A stretch of DNA of 64,000 bases. It comes from JBBQZO01 sp038207625 (lineage in GTDB: Bacteria; Pseudomonadota; Gammaproteobacteria; Burkholderiales; Burkholderiaceae_D). Positions within the stretch are counted from its first letter, which is position 1. The number at the start of each line of letters is the position of its first letter. Positions 24,601 through 35,141 of the stretch are shown here, in pieces. The DNA is taken from positions 186,001-250,000 of the forward strand of contig JBBQZO010000001.1 of the NCBI GenBank assembly GCA_038207625.1, written 5' to 3'. The notes beneath the pieces are model-generated. The model was not told the DNA's origin. It ran no database searches and worked only from the letters and a program-made list of their open reading frames with translations. The translations under genes and the position numbers were made by a program.

Positions 24601-25113
24601 ATGGTTGTAGCCGTCTATCCAGGAACATTTGATCCGCTCACCCGCGGCCACGAAGATTTGGTGCGCCGCGCGTCCGGACTGTGCGAGTGCCTGATCGTCG
24701 GTGTTGCCGACAGCAAGAACAAACGCCCGTTCTTTTCCCTCGACGAGCGCCTGACGATTGCCAACGAAGTGCTGGGCCATTATCCGAACGTGAAGGTCGA
24801 GAGCTTTTCCGGCCTGCTGAAAGACTTCGTGCGCAAGCACGACGCGCGCGTGATCATCCGCGGCCTGCGCGCCGTGTCCGACTTCGAATACGAGTTCCAG
24901 ATGGCGGGCATGAACCGCTACCTGCTGCCGGACGTCGAGACGCTGTTCCTGACCCCGTCCGATCAGTACCAGTTCATTTCCGGCACGATCGTGCGCGAAA
25001 TTGCCGTGCTGGGCGGCGACGTGTCCAAGTTCGTCTTCCCCTCGGTCGACCGCTGGCTGCAGAAGAAGATCGCCGCCAACGCCGCTGCGGCGCTTGCCAA
25101 CCCGACCGAATAA
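24601..25113 (+). CDS. coaD: Phosphopantetheine adenylyltransferase
   Basis: Fourth enzyme of coenzyme A synthesis, forming dephospho-CoA from 4'-phosphopantetheine and ATP. At 170 residues it is slightly longer than E. coli CoaD because of an Ala-rich tail. Motifs: YPGTFDPLTRGHEDL (nucleotidyltransferase T/HxGH), RGLRAVSDFEYEFQMAGMNR and ISGTIVREIAVLGGDVSKFV. GGGAGCCGCA precedes the ATG. The ferredoxin gene follows after 14 bases, as in many betaproteobacteria. Confidence 0.97.
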   Translation: MVVAVYPGTFDPLTRGHEDLVRRASGLCECLIVGVADSKNKRPFFSLDERLTIANEVLGHYPNVKVESFSGLLKDFVRKHDARVIIRGLRAVSDFEYEFQMAGMNRYLLPDVETLFLTPSDQYQFISGTIVREIAVLGGDVSKFVFPSVDRWLQKKIAANAAAALANPTE

Positions 25114-25127
25114 GCTAAAGTAACATC

Positions 25128-25385
25128 ATGGCATTGCTAATTACCGACGACTGTATCAATTGCGACGTATGCGAGCCGGAATGCCCGAACGACGCCATTT
25201 CGATGGGCCCCGAGATCTACGAGATCGACCCGAACAAATGCACCGAGTGCGTCGGCCACTTCGACGAACCGCAATGCCAGCAGGTCTGTCCGGTCAACTG
25301 CATTCCGTTCAACCCGGCCTGGCGCGAGACCGAAGCGCAGTTGCGCACCAAGTTCGACCTGCTGCAAGCGGCCCAGAAGATCTAA
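25128..25385 (+). CDS. YfhL-type 2[4Fe-4S] ferredoxin
   Basis: Small electron carrier of 85 residues with two iron-sulfur cluster motifs. The first is CINCDVCEPECP and the second CTECVGHFDEPQCQQVCP, which has the longer loop typical of the YfhL / Allochromatium-type ferredoxins. The cysteines are all in place. It begins 14 bases after coaD and is probably co-transcribed. In vivo redox partners are not known from the context. Confidence 0.95.
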   Translation: MALLITDDCINCDVCEPECPNDAISMGPEIYEIDPNKCTECVGHFDEPQCQQVCPVNCIPFNPAWRETEAQLRTKFDLLQAAQKI

Positions 25386-25726
25386 ATTGTTCAGCGCCTG
25401 AAGCACTGCGCCCTCTCGGGCAAAGTGGATTCGCCCCCCGTCTGAACACCGGCGCGCCCGTCCGTGGCGGCGCCGCTCGCCGTCCACTTCCCGCCTGCGC
25501 GCCCCGTTGGATCCTCCTGTCATATCAAAATAGCACGACCATGCCAAAATTATCCGATTAGGCAACCAAAAAAATAGAGGTGATCCTCTATTTCCACATG
25601 GCATTTTATGATCTTCCCGCCACTCTTTGACGGCGAAGTCGATGGTATATTCATTCAAACTATAAGAGCAGCATTCCCAACGATCAACCGTTGCGCCCGG
25701 CGTGACGGTGTTACTGGCTCACAAAA
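25386..25726. other. Intergenic region with perfect hairpin
   Basis: 341 bases before the chemoreceptor gene. AAATAGAGG-TGAT-CCTCTATTT (25572-25593) is a perfect 9-bp inverted repeat with an A-run on its left side, so read leftward it resembles an intrinsic terminator, and read rightward it could end the ferredoxin transcript. No gene is supported here, and I did not find a convincing sigma-28 promoter for the receptor. Confidence 0.4.
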
Positions 25727-27424
25727 ATGAAAATGAGACAAATGAATATCGGCCAGCGCCTGGCCGTGGGCTTTGGCGTGGTCATCGCGCTGCTGGTCGC
25801 CCTGGCCAGCCTGTCCTATCTGCGCATCGCCAGCCTGAACGAGGAAGTCGGCCTGCTGGTCAAGGCGCGCTATCCGAAAACCATCGTCGCCAACAAGATC
25901 AAGTCCGACGTCAGCGACCTGACGCGCAATATGCTGACGGTGCTGATCATGTCCGACCCGGGGCAGATCAAGAAAGAACTCAACAATATCGAGGCCCGCA
26001 ACGCCAGCGTGGCGGCCGCCATCGACGAGCTGAACAAAAGCACGCTCGATCCGCAAGGCCAGGAAATCCTCAAGGCGATCGGCGTGATCCGCGACAAGTT
26101 CGGCCCCTTGCAAGCGAGTTTCGTCGGCCTCATCAATGAGGACAAGAAGGACGAGGCGATGCTCAAGTTCATGTTCTCGCTGCGTCCCCAGCAAGCGAAA
26201 TACTTCGACCAGCTCGACAAATTCATCAGCTATCAAAACGGCTTGATGGCGCAGGCTGGCGACGGCGCGTCCCAAGCAGCCGCCCGCACCGAGTGGCTGA
26301 TTCTGGTGCTGACGCTGGCCGCCAGCGCCGTGTCGCTGGTGATCGCCTTCCTGGCCACCCGCTCGATCACCGGCCCGCTCAACGAAGCTGTGGTGATCGC
26401 CAAGCGGGTCGCCGACGGCGACCTGACCAGCCATATCGACGGCGGCAGCAGCGACGAGACGGGTCAGATGATGGACGCGCTCAAGCACATGAACGACAGC
26501 CTGATCAAGATCGTCGCCGAAGTACGCGGCGGTACCGACTCGATCGCCGACGCCTCGCGCGAGATCGCCAGCGGCAACCTCGATCTGTCGAACCGCACCG
26601 AACAACAGGCCGCCTCGCTGGGCCAGACGGCCGGTTCGATGCGCGCGCTGACCGACACCGTGCAACAAAACGCCGACAACGCGCGCCAGGCCAATGTGCT
26701 CGCTGCCAGGGCATCCGAAGTGGCGGTGCGCGGCGGCTCGGTGGTGGCACATGTGATCGACACGATGGGCTCGATCACCGCCTCGTCGAAGAAAATCGTC
26801 GACATTATCGGCGTCATCGACGGCATCGCCTTCCAAACCAATATCCTGGCGCTGAACGCGGCCGTGGAGGCGGCCCGGGCCGGCGAGCAGGGACGCGGCT
26901 TCGCGGTCGTCGCCTCGGAAGTGCGCAACCTGGCGCAGCGCTCGGCGGCCGCCGCCAAAGAGATCAAGACGCTGATCGGCGACTCGGTCGACAAGGTGCG
27001 CGAAGGCAGCACGCTGGTCGAGCAGGCTGGCGTGACGATGGAGGAGGTCGTCGCCAGCGTGCGCCGCGTCACCGACATCATGGGCGAGATCACCTCGGCC
27101 AGCCAGGAACAGAGCGCCGGCATCGCGATGGTCAACACCACCATCGTCGAGATGGACGAGACGACCCAGCAAAACGCGGCGCTGGTCGAACAAGCGGCGG
27201 CGGCGGCCGCGTCGATGCAGGACCAGGCGGCCACGCTGGCACGGGTGGTCAGCGTGTTCAAGCTCGACCAGTCGAGCGACGCGCACGCCATGCCGGCGCC
27301 GGCTGTGTCAGCGCCGCGCCCCCGTCCCGCGTTAAGCAAACAGCTGAGCGCGCGCACCAAGCCCGCCGCACAGCGTGCGCAACCCGTAGCGACCCCGGGC
27401 AGCGCAGATTGGGAAGAATTCTGA
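25727..27424 (+). CDS. Methyl-accepting chemotaxis protein
   Basis: Transmembrane chemoreceptor of 565 residues. Layout: first membrane helix at about 13-32, a four-helix-bundle periplasmic sensor to about residue 190, second helix (WLILVLTLAASAVSLVIAFL), HAMP, and a methyl-accepting signalling domain. The tip of that domain is conserved (GVIDGIAFQTNILALNAAVE, GRGFAVVASEVRNLAQRSAA). The C-terminus is a Pro/Ala-rich linker ending in DWEEF, the tether pentapeptide for CheR/CheB. The ligand is unknown. Starts at 25727 and 25742 (MNIGQRLAVGF) are both possible; the latter has GAGA in front and matches many relatives. Confidence 0.95.
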   Translation: MKMRQMNIGQRLAVGFGVVIALLVALASLSYLRIASLNEEVGLLVKARYPKTIVANKIKSDVSDLTRNMLTVLIMSDPGQIKKELNNIEARNASVAAAIDELNKSTLDPQGQEILKAIGVIRDKFGPLQASFVGLINEDKKDEAMLKFMFSLRPQQAKYFDQLDKFISYQNGLMAQAGDGASQAAARTEWLILVLTLAASAVSLVIAFLATRSITGPLNEAVVIAKRVADGDLTSHIDGGSSDETGQMMDALKHMNDSLIKIVAEVRGGTDSIADASREIASGNLDLSNRTEQQAASLGQTAGSMRALTDTVQQNADNARQANVLAARASEVAVRGGSVVAHVIDTMGSITASSKKIVDIIGVIDGIAFQTNILALNAAVEAARAGEQGRGFAVVASEVRNLAQRSAAAAKEIKTLIGDSVDKVREGSTLVEQAGVTMEEVVASVRRVTDIMGEITSASQEQSAGIAMVNTTIVEMDETTQQNAALVEQAAAAAASMQDQAATLARVVSVFKLDQSSDAHAMPAPAVSAPRPRPALSKQLSARTKPAAQRAQPVATPGSADWEEF

Positions 27425-27482
27425 CTTTGCCGTGCTACCCTGAGAGCCGGTACACGAGCACCACTTTACCCTTGGAGAGACA

Positions 27483-28082
27483 ATGATTTCAATGCAAAAA
27501 CACCGCGTCCACGCCTTCGTCGCCAGCGCCTTGCTGGCCGTTAGCCTTGGCCACAGCGCGATCGCCGCCGAGATTGCCGGTATCAAGTTCGACGACACCG
27601 TCAAGCTGGCCGACAAGGAACTCAAGTTGAACGGCCTGGGGATGCGCACCAAGTTCGTCGTCAAGGTGTATGCGGCCGGCCTGTATCTGCCGGAAAAGAA
27701 AAGCGCCGTGGCCGACATCCAGGCCTTGCCGGGACCGCGCCGCGTGACGCTGGTGATGATGCGCGACATCAGCTCGGACGACTTCGGCCAGGCCTTCATG
27801 ACGGGTCTGAACAATAACTCCGACAAGGCCGAGAAAACCAAGATCCTCAACCAGACCATGCAGTTCGGCGAAATGTTCGCGCTGCTGCCTGGCCTGAAAA
27901 AAGGCGATGTATTGCACCTGAACTGGGTCCCGGGTGTGGGCACCCAATGCGAATTGAATGGCAAGAAGATCGGCGAAGTGGTACCTGATCTGGCGTTCTA
28001 CAACGCCGTGCTGCGCATCTGGATCGGCGAGAAGCCGGTCGACTCTTCGCTCAAGCATGCCTTGCTGGGCGAAGCCCACTAA
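27483..28082 (+). CDS. Chalcone-isomerase-like periplasmic protein
   Basis: Exported protein of 199 residues: signal peptide (HAFVASALLAVSLGHSAIAA) and then a chalcone_isomerase-like fold with AGIKFDDTVKLADKELKLNG, KVYAAGLYLP, PRRVTLVMMRDISSDDFGQA and VPDLAFYNAVLRIWIGEKPV. Bacterial members of this family do not make flavonoids; they are secreted proteins of unknown role, possibly fatty-acid binding. GGAGAG precedes the ATG. A strong hairpin terminator follows 32 bases after the stop. Confidence 0.88.
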   Translation: MISMQKHRVHAFVASALLAVSLGHSAIAAEIAGIKFDDTVKLADKELKLNGLGMRTKFVVKVYAAGLYLPEKKSAVADIQALPGPRRVTLVMMRDISSDDFGQAFMTGLNNNSDKAEKTKILNQTMQFGEMFALLPGLKKGDVLHLNWVPGVGTQCELNGKKIGEVVPDLAFYNAVLRIWIGEKPVDSSLKHALLGEAH

Positions 28083-28114
28083 GTACGCTGGAACGGGCGC
28101 GCAGCGCGCCTGAT

Positions 28115-28160
28115 AACGACAACGCGGCGCCGGGTGAACACCCGGCGCCGCGTTGTCGTT
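28115..28160. terminator. Long perfect hairpin, probable bidirectional terminator
   Basis: Two perfectly complementary 22-bp arms (28115-28136 and 28139-28160) are separated by two bases, or by GAAC if the last pair is open. The stem begins AACGACAACGCGG and is GC-rich at the loop. It lies exactly between two convergent genes (27483-28082 rightward and 28503-28177 leftward) and can end both transcripts, although the T-runs are short. Confidence 0.75.
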
Positions 28161-28176
28161 AGTGCTGGGCGGTTTG

Positions 28177-28503
28177 TTACGCGCGGGCGGACATGGCGCG
28201 CAATTCGGCCGCGTGGCTGGCGTCGGCGCCGTTGATCATGCGGGCGAACAGTTGGGCGTCGCGCATCTGGCCGCGCGCCCGCAGCTCTTCGCGGCTCAGG
28301 TGCGGCTTGACCATCAGCAGCAGCGCGCGTCCGATGCCGCTGAGCAGCGGTTTGAACAGCAGCACCAGCGCGCCGATGAAACTGGTCAGTAACAGCGCGC
28401 GCAAGACGGCCAGTAGCGGCACGTCGAAGGCCGCTGCTTGCACCGAATGAACCAGGGAGAGAAGAGTAGACACGATGATTCCAATAATTGTTTGTTGTTG
28501 CAT
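28177..28503 (-). CDS. Small membrane protein, hypothetical
   Basis: Protein of 108 residues with two hydrophobic segments: one N-terminal that could be a signal or anchor (TIIGIIVSTLLSLVHSVQAA) and a second (VLRALLLTSFIGALVLLFKP). The C-terminal half is soluble and charged (HLSREELRARGQMRDAQLFA, ending AELRAMSARA). I do not recognise the family. It is divergent from the LysR gene, the usual arrangement for a LysR target, so it may be regulated by that protein. The start at 28503 is the first ATG of the plausible frame; longer starts run into the regulator gene. Confidence 0.6.
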   Translation of the reverse strand: MQQQTIIGIIVSTLLSLVHSVQAAAFDVPLLAVLRALLLTSFIGALVLLFKPLLSGIGRALLLMVKPHLSREELRARGQMRDAQLFARMINGADASHAAELRAMSARA

Positions 28504-28647
28504 GGAACTATAGTGCAGCGCAACATATAAATCTAATTCGAAGATCTGATACCGATTATATGAATCATGAATGCAATCATGTAACATAGGATTTGCCGGG
28601 CGCATTGCCGCACCGGCTTGCTGCCACCAACTACCGACGGGCCGACC

Positions 28648-29598
28648 ATGAGTTTTCTGACGCTGGATCTGAATTTGCTGCGGGTATTCGACGCCGTGAT
28701 GACCGAACAAAACCTGACCCGCGCGGCCGGCCACCTGGCCATGACCCAGCCGGCCGTGTCGAACGCGATCAAGCGATTGCGCGAGAGCCTGGGCGACGAC
28801 TTGCTGATTCGCACCGCCTACGGCGTCAAGCCGACCCCGCGCGCCGAAGCGCTGTGGCCGGCCGTGCGGCTGGCGCTGGCGGGGCTGGAAGCGGCCGTCA
28901 CGCCGGGCACCTTCGACGTGTCCAAGGCGCACGCGACGTTTCGGATGGCGATGGCCGACGCCACCGCCGCGTTCTGGCTGCCGTCATTGATGCGCTCGAT
29001 CGAAAGCGAGGCGCCGGGCGTCAACGTGCGCATGGTGCCGTTGACCACGCGCGAGCCGCGCCCGATGCTGCTGCGCGGCGACATCGACCTGGCGGTGGGC
29101 TTTTTTCCCGGCGTGGCAGCGCAGCTGTCGAGCGACACCGGCTCGCCGATCCGCCACGAGCGCCTGTATTCGGGCATCTATGTGTGCGTGATGCGCAAGA
29201 ACCATCCGCTGGCCAAGGTCGAGCTGACGGTGGACAACTATTGCAAGGCCAACCACTTGCTGGTTAGTTTTTCCGGTCGCGCACACGGCCTGGTCGACGA
29301 GGCGCTGGCCCAGATCGGGCGCGAACGGCGCATCCTGTTGACGGTGAACCAGTTCTTCACGGCCGGGCGCGTGGTGGCCAATTCGGACCTGATCACGGTG
29401 TTGCCGAAACACTTGATCGCCTCGACCGGCATGACCGACGCGCTGGTGTCGCGCGAGCTACCGTTTCCCCTGCCGGCGGTGCATCTGGACATGCTGTGGC
29501 ACGAGCGCGACGCGCGCAGCCCGGCCCACAAATGGCTGCGCACCCACTTGGAGGGCATGAACGCGATCGCCCAACGCGCCATCAGCAACCTCGACTAA
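28648..29598 (+). CDS. LysR family transcriptional regulator
   Basis: DNA-binding regulator of 316 residues. The helix-turn-helix (DLNLLRVFDAVMTEQNLTRA, AGHLAMTQPAVSNAIKRLRE, SLGDDLLIRT) resembles the NodD/LeuO-like branch of LysR. The C-terminal periplasmic-binding-like domain follows (FRMAMADATAAFWLPSLMRS, RGDIDLAVGFFPG). The ligand is unknown. A 144-base AT-richer gap separates it from the divergent small membrane protein, its likely target; candidate T-N11-A sites are present there but not unique enough to list. Confidence 0.92.
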   Translation: MSFLTLDLNLLRVFDAVMTEQNLTRAAGHLAMTQPAVSNAIKRLRESLGDDLLIRTAYGVKPTPRAEALWPAVRLALAGLEAAVTPGTFDVSKAHATFRMAMADATAAFWLPSLMRSIESEAPGVNVRMVPLTTREPRPMLLRGDIDLAVGFFPGVAAQLSSDTGSPIRHERLYSGIYVCVMRKNHPLAKVELTVDNYCKANHLLVSFSGRAHGLVDEALAQIGRERRILLTVNQFFTAGRVVANSDLITVLPKHLIASTGMTDALVSRELPFPLPAVHLDMLWHERDARSPAHKWLRTHLEGMNAIAQRAISNLD

Positions 29599-29642
29599 GG
29601 CTGCCATGCGCGGCGGCGCGGCGCCGATCTAACTGCGGCGCG

Positions 29643-30098
29643 CTACTTGATCGGCAACTTGGTGGTGTTTTTCACTTCCTCCATCACCGCATAGGTGTGG
29701 GTTTCGCGCACGCCTTTCTGGAGCAGGGTCTTGCCCAGAAATTCGCGGTAGGCCGCCATGTCTTTCACGCGCGCCTTGACCAGATAGTCGAAACCGCCCG
29801 CCACCATGTGACATTCGAGTACCTCCGGGATCGTTTGTACGCTATGCTTGAAGGCATCGAACACTTCCGGCGTGGTGCGGTCCAACACCACCTCAATAAA
29901 CACCAGCAGCGACACATCCAGTAGTTGCGGATTAAGTTGGGCGGTGTAGCCCATGATATAGCCGGAGTCGTGCAGCTTGCGCACCCGCTCCAGGCAGGCG
30001 GCCGGCGACAGGTTCACGCGCGCGGCCAGTTCGACGTTGCTGATGCGTCCGTCGCTCTGCAATTCCATCAGAATCTTCTTGCTAATCTTGTCCAACAT
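29643..30098 (-). CDS. Lrp/AsnC family regulator, probable PutR
   Basis: Regulator of 151 residues with helix-turn-helix (LDKISKKILMELQSDGRISN, VELAARVNLSPAACLERVRK) and the RAM domain (VFIEVVLDRTTPEVFDAFKH, CHMVAGGFDYLVKARVKDMA). It is divergent from putA, the position of PutR/BkdR-type activators of proline use, and PutA here lacks its own DNA-binding domain, so this gene is its likely proline-responsive regulator. The ATG at 30098 is chosen because GGAG lies nine bases before it; the ATG at 30107 has GGAG only one base away. The role is inferred from context. Confidence 0.88.
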   Translation of the reverse strand: MLDKISKKILMELQSDGRISNVELAARVNLSPAACLERVRKLHDSGYIMGYTAQLNPQLLDVSLLVFIEVVLDRTTPEVFDAFKHSVQTIPEVLECHMVAGGFDYLVKARVKDMAAYREFLGKTLLQKGVRETHTYAVMEEVKNTTKLPIK

Positions 30099-30123
30099 GT
30101 CCTGCATCTCCGTATAAATTATA

Positions 30124-30146
30124 TTTGGTCAAATTGTCTCACCAAA
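30124..30146. promoter_or_regulatory. Inverted repeat in the putR-putA intergenic region
   Basis: TTTGGT-N11-ACCAAA is perfect, in AT-rich DNA 26 bases upstream of the Lrp-type start and 164 bases before putA. Center-to-center spacing of about one and a half helical turns fits Lrp-family binding. Direct evidence is limited to the symmetry. Confidence 0.45.
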
Positions 30147-30309
30147 AACAATGTATTGCTAGCCCCCTGTATTACCAGAATTAATCCAGAAGAATCCACT
30201 TTACAATCGAATCATCTATCCGCACCCGCTTTTTCGTCGTTCCGCTCTGGCAGGACGACGCGAATGGCTGTGCGGCTTCCTCGTTTCCTTACCTGTAAAA
30301 GAGTTCTCC

Positions 30310-33300
30310 ATGCACACTGCCGCAACTTCGGCCCCCACCTTTATCCCGTTTGCCGCCTTGCAGGCCGAGATCGGCGGCACGTCCACGCCGTTGCGCGCCG
30401 CCATCACCGCTGCCTACCGGCGCGACGAACAACTGGCGGTGCACGCGCTGCTGGCGCAGGTGACGATAGGTGCCGATCCGGACGCGCAGGCGCTGGCGCG
30501 CAGCCTGGTGACGAATGTGCGTGAAAAGCGCACCCGTTCGTCCGGCGTGGACGCGCTGATGCACGAGTTTTCGCTGTCGTCCGAGGAAGGCGTGGCGCTG
30601 ATGTGCCTGGCCGAAGCACTGCTGCGCATCCCCGACAGCGACACTGCCGACCGCCTGATCGCCGACAAGATCAGCAAGGGCGACTGGCGCAAGCATCTGG
30701 GCGAATCGCCGTCGCTGTTCGTCAACGCGGCCACCTGGGGTTTGCTGATCACCGGCAAGCTCGTTGGCACCAGCAGCGAAACCGGCCTGGGCTCGGCGCT
30801 CTCGAAGCTGATCACCAAGGGCGGCGAACCGTTGATCCGCAAAGGCGTCGACCTGGCCATGCGCATGCTGGGCAATCAGTTCGTGACCGGCCAGACGATT
30901 GACGAAGCGCTCAAGAACAGCCGCGACAACGAGGCGCGCGGCTATCGCTATTCCTACGACATGCTGGGCGAGGCGGCGCTGACGGAAGCGGACGCGGCCA
31001 GTTATTACGCGTCCTACGAAAACGCCATCCATGCGATCGGGCGCGCCTCGAACGGGCGCGGCATCAAGGACGGTCCGGGGATTTCAATCAAGCTGTCGGC
31101 GCTGCATCCGCGCTACAGCCGGGCCCAGCACGCGCGCGTGATGGAAGAATTGCTGCCGCGCGTACGCAGCCTGGTGCTGCTGGCCAAAAAATACAATATC
31201 GGCATCAACATCGACGCCGAGGAAACCGATCGTCTGGAAATCTCGCTCGACCTGATGGAGGCGCTGGCGTTCGACCCGGCGCTGGTCGGCTTCGAGGGCA
31301 TCGGCTACGTGATACAGGCCTACCAGAAGCGCTGCCCGTTCGCGATCGACTTCCTGATCGACCTGGCCAAGCGCAGCGGCCGAAAATTCATGGTGCGGCT
31401 GGTCAAAGGCGCCTATTGGGACGCCGAAATCAAGCGCGCGCAAGTTGATGGCATGCCCGGCTATCCGGTCTATACGCGCAAGGTGTACACCGACGCGTCC
31501 TATCTGGTGTGCGCCAAGAAACTGCTCGCGTCGACCGCCGTCATCTACCCACAGTTTGCCACCCACAACGCGCAAACGCTGGCGGTGATCTACAGCTGGG
31601 CCAAGCGCGACGGGGTCAACGACTACGAATTCCAGTGCCTGCACGGCATGGGCGAAACCTTGTACGACCAGGTGGTCGGTGCCGACAAGCTGGGCAAACC
31701 TTGCCGCATCTATGCGCCGGTCGGCTCGCACGAAACGCTGTTGGCCTATCTGGTGCGCCGTCTGCTTGAAAACGGTGCCAACTCGTCCTTCGTGAACCAG
31801 ATCGTCGATGAAAAAGTCAACATCGACATGCTGATCGCCGATCCGTTCGAGGCCGCGCGTGACTTGGGCGGCGTGCCCCATCCGGCGATCGCTTTGCCGG
31901 TCGACATGTTCGGCGCCGAGCGCAAGAACTCCGCCGGCCTGGACCTGAGCAACGAAAACGTGTTGCGCGAAGTGGGCGCGGCGCTGTCGCACAGCTATAG
32001 CTGGAACGCCAGCGCGCTGATCGACGGCCCGGTCGGCATCGGCGCCGACGCGCTGCCGGTGATCAATCCGGCGCAGGCGGGCGACATCGTCGGCTACGTC
32101 ACCGAAGCGAACGTGGGCGATGTGGCCGTCGCGCTGGCCGGCGCGGAAGCATACGCGATGGACTGGCAAACGACTGCGCCGTCGGCGCGCGCCGAGCTGC
32201 TGCTGCGTGTGGCCGACTTGTTTGAAACCCACCGCCTCGAGCTGATGGCACTGGCGATCCGCGAAGCGGGCAAGTCGCTGCCCAACGCAGTCGCCGAAGT
32301 GCGCGAGGCGGTCGACTTCCTGCGCTACTACGCGGCCGAGGTCAGCGGCACCGCGAACGTGCTCGCGCTCGGTCCGGTCGCCTGCATCAGCCCTTGGAAT
32401 TTCCCGCTGGCCATTTTCACCGGCCAGGTGGCCGCCGCGCTGGCGGCCGGCAATGTGGTGCTGGCCAAGCCGGCCGAGCAAACACCGCTGATCGCCGCCC
32501 GCGCAGTGCAGCTGTTCCATGAAGCCGGCATTCCGGCCGGCGCGCTGCAGTTCTTGCCCGGTCGCGGAGAAGTAGTCGGCGCCGCCCTGTGCAAGGACGC
32601 GCGCGTAAAAGGCGTCATCTTCACCGGCTCGACCGAGGTGGCGCAACTGATCAACCAGACGCTGGCGCAACGCGCCATGCACGAGGCGAACGAAATAGCC
32701 CTGATCGCCGAAACGGGCGGCCAGAACGCGCTGATCGTCGATTCGTCGGCCTTGCCCGAGCAAGTGGTGCAAGACGTGATGTCGTCCGCCTTCGACAGCG
32801 CCGGGCAACGCTGCTCGGCGCTGCGTGTGCTGTTCCTGCAAGAAGAAATCGCCGACAAGACCATCAAGATGCTCAAAGGCGCGATGCAGGAACTGCGCGT
32901 GGGCAGCCCGGATCGACTGGCCACGGACATCGGTCCCGTGATCGATGCCGAGGCGCAGCGCAATCTGCTGGATCACATCGCCCGCACCAAAGCGAGCGCG
33001 CGCAGCAGTTTTTCGCTTGAACTGCCGGTTGGCAACGCCGCTCCCACCGGCACCTTTGTCGCCCCGACCGTGCTGGAAATCGGTGCGCTGTCCGAGCTGA
33101 CCCACGAAGTATTCGGCCCCGTGCTGCACGTGATCCGCTACAAGCGCGCCGATTTGCCAAAACTGATCGATGCGATCAACGCCAGCGGCTTCGGCCTGAC
33201 GCTGGGCATCCACTCGCGCATCGACGAAACGATCGACTTCATCGCCTCGCGCGCCCACGTGGGCAACATCTACGTGAACCGCAATATCGTGGGCGCCGTG

Positions 33301-33963
33301 GTCGGCGTGCAGCCGTTCGGCGGCGAAGGCAAATCCGGCACCGGTCCGAAAGCGGGCGGTCCGCTTTACCTGAAACGCCTGCAACGGGGCGCGCTGCCCT
33401 TGCTGCAACACGAGCGGCTGGCCGCGCCCGGCCTGGACGCCTTGCTCGACTGGGCCAAGACGCATGGCCACCAGCGCGTCGTGATGCTGGCCGAACAATA
33501 CATGCGCACCACGCTGCTGGGCACCTGCCTGACCCTGCCAGGCCCGACAGGCGAGCGCAACACGCTGTCGTTCGCCCCGCGCGGCACCATTTTGTGCGTG
33601 GCCAACGATATCGGCGTATTGCTCAACCAACTGGCCGCGACGCTGGCCACCGGCAATGACGCGCTGGTGCTGGCTAAGTCCGAATCGGTGATACCAAACG
33701 GCTTGCCGGCGCTGGTCAAGAATCGCATCCGCTGGGTGGCCGACATCGCCAACTGCGCCGACGAGTTCCAGATCGCGCTGGTCGAATCGGACTTGCTCAA
33801 CAGCGTGCGCCCGGAATTGGCCGCGCGCGACGGTGCGCTGGTCAGCCTGATCGACAGCAGCGAGGAGGGCGCGTTGCCCTTGTGGCGCCTGGTGGCCGAG
33901 CGCGCGCTGTGTGTCAACACCACCGCGGCGGGGGGGAACGCGAGTTTGATGACGTTGGGTTAA
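30310..33963 (+). CDS. putA: Bifunctional proline dehydrogenase / L-glutamate gamma-semialdehyde dehydrogenase
   Basis: Oxidises proline to glutamate in two steps: FAD-linked proline dehydrogenase, then NAD-linked aldehyde dehydrogenase. It has 1217 residues. The PRODH barrel shows GPGISIKLSALHPRYS, FMVRLVKGAYWDAEIKRAQV and a YAPVGSHETLLAYLVRRLLE end. The aldehyde dehydrogenase shows GPVACISPWNFPLAIFTGQV, VKGVIFTGSTEVAQL, ETGGQNALI and the catalytic Cys835 (SAGQRCSALR). About 150 further C-terminal residues form the extra domain of longer PutA proteins. The N-terminus has no ribbon-helix-helix domain, so it cannot act as its own repressor as E. coli PutA does. ald follows and putR is divergent. 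Confidence 0.96.
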   Translation: MHTAATSAPTFIPFAALQAEIGGTSTPLRAAITAAYRRDEQLAVHALLAQVTIGADPDAQALARSLVTNVREKRTRSSGVDALMHEFSLSSEEGVALMCLAEALLRIPDSDTADRLIADKISKGDWRKHLGESPSLFVNAATWGLLITGKLVGTSSETGLGSALSKLITKGGEPLIRKGVDLAMRMLGNQFVTGQTIDEALKNSRDNEARGYRYSYDMLGEAALTEADAASYYASYENAIHAIGRASNGRGIKDGPGISIKLSALHPRYSRAQHARVMEELLPRVRSLVLLAKKYNIGINIDAEETDRLEISLDLMEALAFDPALVGFEGIGYVIQAYQKRCPFAIDFLIDLAKRSGRKFMVRLVKGAYWDAEIKRAQVDGMPGYPVYTRKVYTDASYLVCAKKLLASTAVIYPQFATHNAQTLAVIYSWAKRDGVNDYEFQCLHGMGETLYDQVVGADKLGKPCRIYAPVGSHETLLAYLVRRLLENGANSSFVNQIVDEKVNIDMLIADPFEAARDLGGVPHPAIALPVDMFGAERKNSAGLDLSNENVLREVGAALSHSYSWNASALIDGPVGIGADALPVINPAQAGDIVGYVTEANVGDVAVALAGAEAYAMDWQTTAPSARAELLLRVADLFETHRLELMALAIREAGKSLPNAVAEVREAVDFLRYYAAEVSGTANVLALGPVACISPWNFPLAIFTGQVAAALAAGNVVLAKPAEQTPLIAARAVQLFHEAGIPAGALQFLPGRGEVVGAALCKDARVKGVIFTGSTEVAQLINQTLAQRAMHEANEIALIAETGGQNALIVDSSALPEQVVQDVMSSAFDSAGQRCSALRVLFLQEEIADKTIKMLKGAMQELRVGSPDRLATDIGPVIDAEAQRNLLDHIARTKASARSSFSLELPVGNAAPTGTFVAPTVLEIGALSELTHEVFGPVLHVIRYKRADLPKLIDAINASGFGLTLGIHSRIDETIDFIASRAHVGNIYVNRNIVGAVVGVQPFGGEGKSGTGPKAGGPLYLKRLQRGALPLLQHERLAAPGLDALLDWAKTHGHQRVVMLAEQYMRTTLLGTCLTLPGPTGERNTLSFAPRGTILCVANDIGVLLNQLAATLATGNDALVLAKSESVIPNGLPALVKNRIRWVADIANCADEFQIALVESDLLNSVRPELAARDGALVSLIDSSEEGALPLWRLVAERALCVNTTAAGGNASLMTLG

Positions 33964-34025
33964 TAAAAAAGTAGTATAGACAAATCAGGACCATTTTGGC
34001 CTGGCGCAACCTTGGAGGATGACAA

Positions 34026-35137
<1,112 letters not shown>

Positions 35138-35141
<4 letters not shown>

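Noticed and set aside
31084..33630. Long minus-strand frame opposite putA (848 codons)
   Set aside because: Antisense shadow of a confidently identified gene, with the His/Gln/Arg-rich composition typical of such shadows.
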